Of a stretch of 26,074 bases of DNA, positions 23,884 to 26,074 are shown in pieces. The notes beneath the pieces are model-generated. The model had not been told where the DNA came from. It saw only the letters and a list, made by a program, of their open reading frames with translations, and made no database searches. Every line of letters starts with the position of its first letter. The first letter of the stretch is position 1. The translations under genes were made by a program, and so were the position numbers. Source of the DNA: an uncultured Dorea sp. (lineage in GTDB: Bacteria > Bacillota > Clostridia > Lachnospirales > Lachnospiraceae); assembly GCA_934307335.1 (NCBI GenBank), contig CAKRCL010000020.1:1-26074 (forward strand), read 5' to 3'.

Positions 23884-25044
23884 TTATATTTTAATTTTTC
23901 TTGATACTCCAAGCGCAATTCCCATTTCCATCATCAGGAATAAAATAGATGTACCACCATAACTGATAAACGGCAATGTAATTCCTGTATTTGGGATCAC
24001 ATTTGTCACAACCGCAACATTTAAAATTACCTGAAGTGCAATATGCGCAAATATCCCCGTTACAATCATATATCCATATACATCTGGTGCATTCTGGGCA
24101 ATAAACAAAAGTCTATATAAAAGAAGTCCAAAAATAACCAAAATCATAATAACACCGAACACTCCAAGTTCTTCACAGATTGCAGAAAGTATCATATCAT
24201 TTTGCACCTCTGGAATAATCATCTTCTGTGCACTATTTCCCAATCCTTTTCCAAAAAATCCACCTGATCCAATTGCATACAAGCCCTGTAATGTCTGAAA
24301 GCTTCCATCCGAAGCATATTTTTCCGGATGAAGCCACGCAATAATACGACGGAGGCGGAAACTGGAGCTCGTTTCCAAAGTCTTCGATAAAATAAAAATA
24401 CCCACCGCGGCTATTACTAATCCGCTACCTACTAACATTAAAAATGGTTTTGTTTTCGGATGCATTACAAAAATAAGAATACATGTAATTCCAAATACAA
24501 TCACACCTGTACTAAGGTTATCCGTGAGTATATAAACACATCCGGCATTAAATCCTCCCCACAATAAAGTATTTCTAATTCCCCGATACGTTCTTGCTTC
24601 TTTTCCAAGCTCAATAATCACAACCGGAATAAATAAAATCACCGCAATTTTTGCGACCTCTGCCGGCTGAAACTGCTGATTGCCAGGTAGTCTGAGCCAT
24701 CTTCTTGCTCCATTGACCGTCTTTCCAAGCGGAGTCTTAACCAGCGCCATCAAAACAATTGATATCCAATATAACCACTTTGACAATTTTATATAATAAT
24801 GATAGTCAATCGTTGAAACTGCAAGCATCCCTACAAATCCCAGAGAACAAAATAAAATCTGACGTTTAAAATAAAACATGCTGTCTCCTTGCTTTATCAA
24901 CGCACTATAAGAACTGGTGCTGTATAACATCACCAGTCCAAAACAAATCAAAAATATTAAAACAGCCAGCATACTATAATCAAAATACTGATCTGTATTT
25001 TTTACAACTCTTTTGTTTCTTTTTTTCGTTTTTCTTTCTGCCAT
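23884..25044 (-). CDS. Second SEDS peptidoglycan glycosyltransferase (FtsW/RodA/SpoVE family)
   Basis: A second lipid II polymerase paralogous to the product of 13226-14353. The 386 residues have a basic N-terminal tail (AERKTKKRNKR), about ten membrane helices, LYSTSSYSA in the first helix, GARRWLRLPGNQQFQPAEVAK, TLQGLYAIGSGGFFGKGLG, the catalytic-Asp loop PEVQNDMILSAICEELGVFG and NTGITLPFISYGGTS. The ATG at 25044 follows GGAGAG by 7 nt; an in-frame TTG at 25059 is rejected. It lies 55 nt behind cotJC with its own candidate promoter. Whether it is the vegetative FtsW, the sporulation SpoVE or a RodA-like enzyme cannot be settled from sequence; the FtsW-like rather than elongation-type loops favour the first two. 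Confidence 0.92.
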   Translation of the reverse strand: MAERKTKKRNKRVVKNTDQYFDYSMLAVLIFLICFGLVMLYSTSSYSALIKQGDSMFYFKRQILFCSLGFVGMLAVSTIDYHYYIKLSKWLYWISIVLMALVKTPLGKTVNGARRWLRLPGNQQFQPAEVAKIAVILFIPVVIIELGKEARTYRGIRNTLLWGGFNAGCVYILTDNLSTGVIVFGITCILIFVMHPKTKPFLMLVGSGLVIAAVGIFILSKTLETSSSFRLRRIIAWLHPEKYASDGSFQTLQGLYAIGSGGFFGKGLGNSAQKMIIPEVQNDMILSAICEELGVFGVIMILVIFGLLLYRLLFIAQNAPDVYGYMIVTGIFAHIALQVILNVAVVTNVIPNTGITLPFISYGGTSILFLMMEMGIALGVSRKIKI

Positions 25045-25067
25045 TTTTATACTCTCCAATCGTTTCT

Positions 25068-25096
25068 ATTATAACGGGATAGTCCTTTAAAAACAA
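25068..25096 (-). promoter_or_regulatory. Candidate promoter of the second SEDS gene
   Basis: A perfect -10 TATAAT (minus strand, 25068-25073) lies 17 nt from TTGTTT (25091-25096), a 3/6 match to the -35. It would separate this gene from the sporulation-controlled cotJ operon just upstream. Confidence 0.5.
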
Positions 25097-25099
25097 CAG

Positions 25100-25705
25100 C
25101 TAATTCAAGCGTAAATCAAATTCCGGATTAATTGCATAAAAGTTTTTGCTATCCAAATGTTCTTGAACTATTCTGAGTGATTCGCCAAATCTCTGATAAT
25201 GTACAATCTCTCGTTCTCGCAAAAAACGTATAGGATCACATATTTCTGGATCTTTTACAAGACGTAAAATATTATCATATGTCGTTCTAGCCTTTTGTTC
25301 TGCAGCCATATCTTCATGTAGATCTGTGATCGGATCCCCCTTCGACTGAAAATAAGTCGCTGTCCACGGTGCTCCGCTTGCTGCCTGAGGCCAAAGTGCA
25401 AGCGTATGGTCTACATAATATTTATCAAATCCGGATTCCTTAAGTTGTTCCGGTGTTAAATTTCTGGTAAGCTGATAAATAATTGCACAAACTATCTCCA
25501 TATGTGCAAGCTCTTCTGTTCCTATATCATTCAATGTTCCAATCACTTCATTATACGGCATCGTATATCTCTGGGACAAATACCTCATCGATGCTGCTAA
25601 TTCTCCGTCCGGTCCTCCAAATTGAGAAATGATTACCTGCGCAATTTTAGGATTTGTCTTCGTAATATTCACCGGATACTGCAATCTTTTTTCATAATTC
25701 CACAT
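25100..25705 (-). CDS. cotJC: Spore coat protein CotJC, manganese-catalase family
   Basis: CotJC is a spore-coat-associated member of the manganese catalase family. The 201 residues retain the ferritin-like four-helix layout and all expected metal ligands: Glu35 (GELAASMRYL), Glu65 and His68 (GTEELAHMEIV), Glu136 (HEDMAAEQKAR) and His169 (REREIVHYQRFGE), so catalase activity is plausible. The protein starts MWNYEKRLQYPV as in other CotJC. The ATG at 25705 follows GGAGGGTG by 7 nt and is 3 nt after the cotJB stop. It is last in cotJABC; in Bacillus this operon is sigma-E dependent, and its promoter would lie beyond the right edge here. Confidence 0.96.
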   Translation of the reverse strand: MWNYEKRLQYPVNITKTNPKIAQVIISQFGGPDGELAASMRYLSQRYTMPYNEVIGTLNDIGTEELAHMEIVCAIIYQLTRNLTPEQLKESGFDKYYVDHTLALWPQAASGAPWTATYFQSKGDPITDLHEDMAAEQKARTTYDNILRLVKDPEICDPIRFLREREIVHYQRFGESLRIVQEHLDSKNFYAINPEFDLRLN

Positions 25706-25708
25706 ATA

Positions 25709-25978
25709 TTAACACCCTCCTCCCTGCCATGGCCACGGCGAATCAATCCACTTCCATTCATCCGAAGGAGTGTACATTGTATCCAATGTCAATGGACCAT
25801 AATATTTTGCATATTCCTGAAGTGCCTGCACTCGTTGATTCTTAAATTCTTCAAAAAAGCTCAATGCTGCTTCATTATGCGGATGTGTATTTAAAAATAA
25901 CTTTGCATCATCACACGCAAAGCTGACTGTACTAATCCAATCTAGTAATTCTGCTTTACACGGTCTGTTATCTGACAT
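25709..25978 (-). CDS. cotJB: Spore coat protein CotJB
   Basis: A small coat-assembly protein that works with CotJA and CotJC in the mother cell. The 89 residues match the CotJB family: LLDWISTVSFACDDAKLFLNTHP, then HNEAALSFFEEFKNQR, then YGPLTLDTM, and the C-terminal tryptophan/proline-rich end WIDSPWPWQGGGC. The ATG at 25978 follows GGAGGG by 7 nt. Its first 11 nt overlap the end of cotJA in another frame, and its stop is 3 nt before cotJC, so the three genes are translationally coupled. Confidence 0.96.
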   Translation of the reverse strand: MSDNRPCKAELLDWISTVSFACDDAKLFLNTHPHNEAALSFFEEFKNQRVQALQEYAKYYGPLTLDTMYTPSDEWKWIDSPWPWQGGGC

Positions 25979-26074
25979 TCTGACACCCTCCTATTCCGCG
26001 GAATGGTTTATCAAGATTTTGAAAAATAGTCCCTCTTCGGAAACCTTTTTCCACTTCATAAATATTTTTCCAAC
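25968..26074 (-). CDS. cotJA: Spore coat-associated protein CotJA, partial (5' end beyond window)
   Basis: Only the last 34 codons are in the window. I read them by hand from codon 26072-26070 to a TAA at 25968-25970: a C-terminus with YEVEKGFRRGTIFQNLDKPF, the conserved ending of Clostridia CotJA (a Y-E-x-E-x-G-x-x-R-G-T-x-F-x-x-L-D-K-P-F pattern, from memory). The other two minus frames are blocked by stops or show no similarity. The end overlaps cotJB by 11 nt, fixing this as the first gene of the operon as in Bacillus. Confidence 0.85.
   Translation of the reverse strand, partial: WKNIYEVEKGFRRGTIFQNLDKPFRGIGGCQNVR

Noticed and set aside
25979..26074. cotJ upstream sequence as non-coding leader
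   Set aside because: One minus-strand frame gives a convincing CotJA C-terminus overlapping cotJB, so it is coding.

Overview
The window is a low-GC chromosomal segment of an endospore-forming Clostridia bacterium. The best fit is a gut Lachnospiraceae of the Dorea / Mediterraneibacter / Blautia type; that placement is an inference from protein style, gene order and codon use, since there is no rRNA in the window. It carries the division and cell-wall (dcw) cluster next to core sporulation genes. Every gene but one lies on the minus strand, so transcription runs from high to low coordinates.

Reading in the direction of transcription: (1) 26074-25100 is the cotJABC spore-coat operon, with cotJA cut by the window edge. 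(2) 25044-22607 holds a second SEDS glycosyltransferase (FtsW/RodA/SpoVE family), a DegV lipid-binding protein and an 86-residue membrane protein, with candidate promoters and a terminator between them. (3) 22501-11075 is the dcw cluster: mraZ, rsmH, ftsL, two tandem class B penicillin-binding proteins, mraY, murD, ftsW/spoVE, ftsQ and ftsZ. It opens with a sigma-A promoter overlapping a 10-bp-phased array of MraZ boxes, has a terminator-like hairpin between the two PBP genes and an internal promoter before ftsZ, and ends at an intrinsic terminator. murE, murF, murG and ftsA are not in the cluster. (4) 10931-6629 is the sporulation sigma block: spoIIGA (the protease that activates pro-sigma-E), sigE, a beta-CASP metallo-beta-lactamase RNase, and sigG. 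A candidate Spo0A/sigma-A promoter with an unusually long spacer precedes spoIIGA. sigG is flanked by REP-like palindromic sequence. (5) 6560-5529 is a HAD phosphatase with its own strong promoter, followed by a very acidic small protein. (6) 5058-5492 is the only plus-strand gene, a membrane-anchored protein resembling an FMN-binding domain without the flavinylation motif. It ends in a terminator that overlaps its coding sequence. (7) 4938-1 is pth-mfd followed by a PrsA-like lipoprotein foldase that runs off the left edge.

Together these genes link septal wall synthesis (MraY lipid I, MurD, SEDS and PBP pairs, FtsQ/L, FtsZ) to the switch to asymmetric division and forespore/mother-cell gene expression (SpoIIGA to sigma-E, then sigma-G), with coat assembly alongside. 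I found no CRISPR array, tRNA, rRNA, prophage or intact insertion sequence. No stretch over 300 bases lacks a gene; the longest gap (10810-11074) holds the ftsZ terminator and the spoIIGA promoter region. Most gene identities are secure. The least explained parts are the regulatory DNA (the PBP-PBP hairpin, the nested palindromes before degV, the REP-like elements round sigG) and the small unknown proteins.
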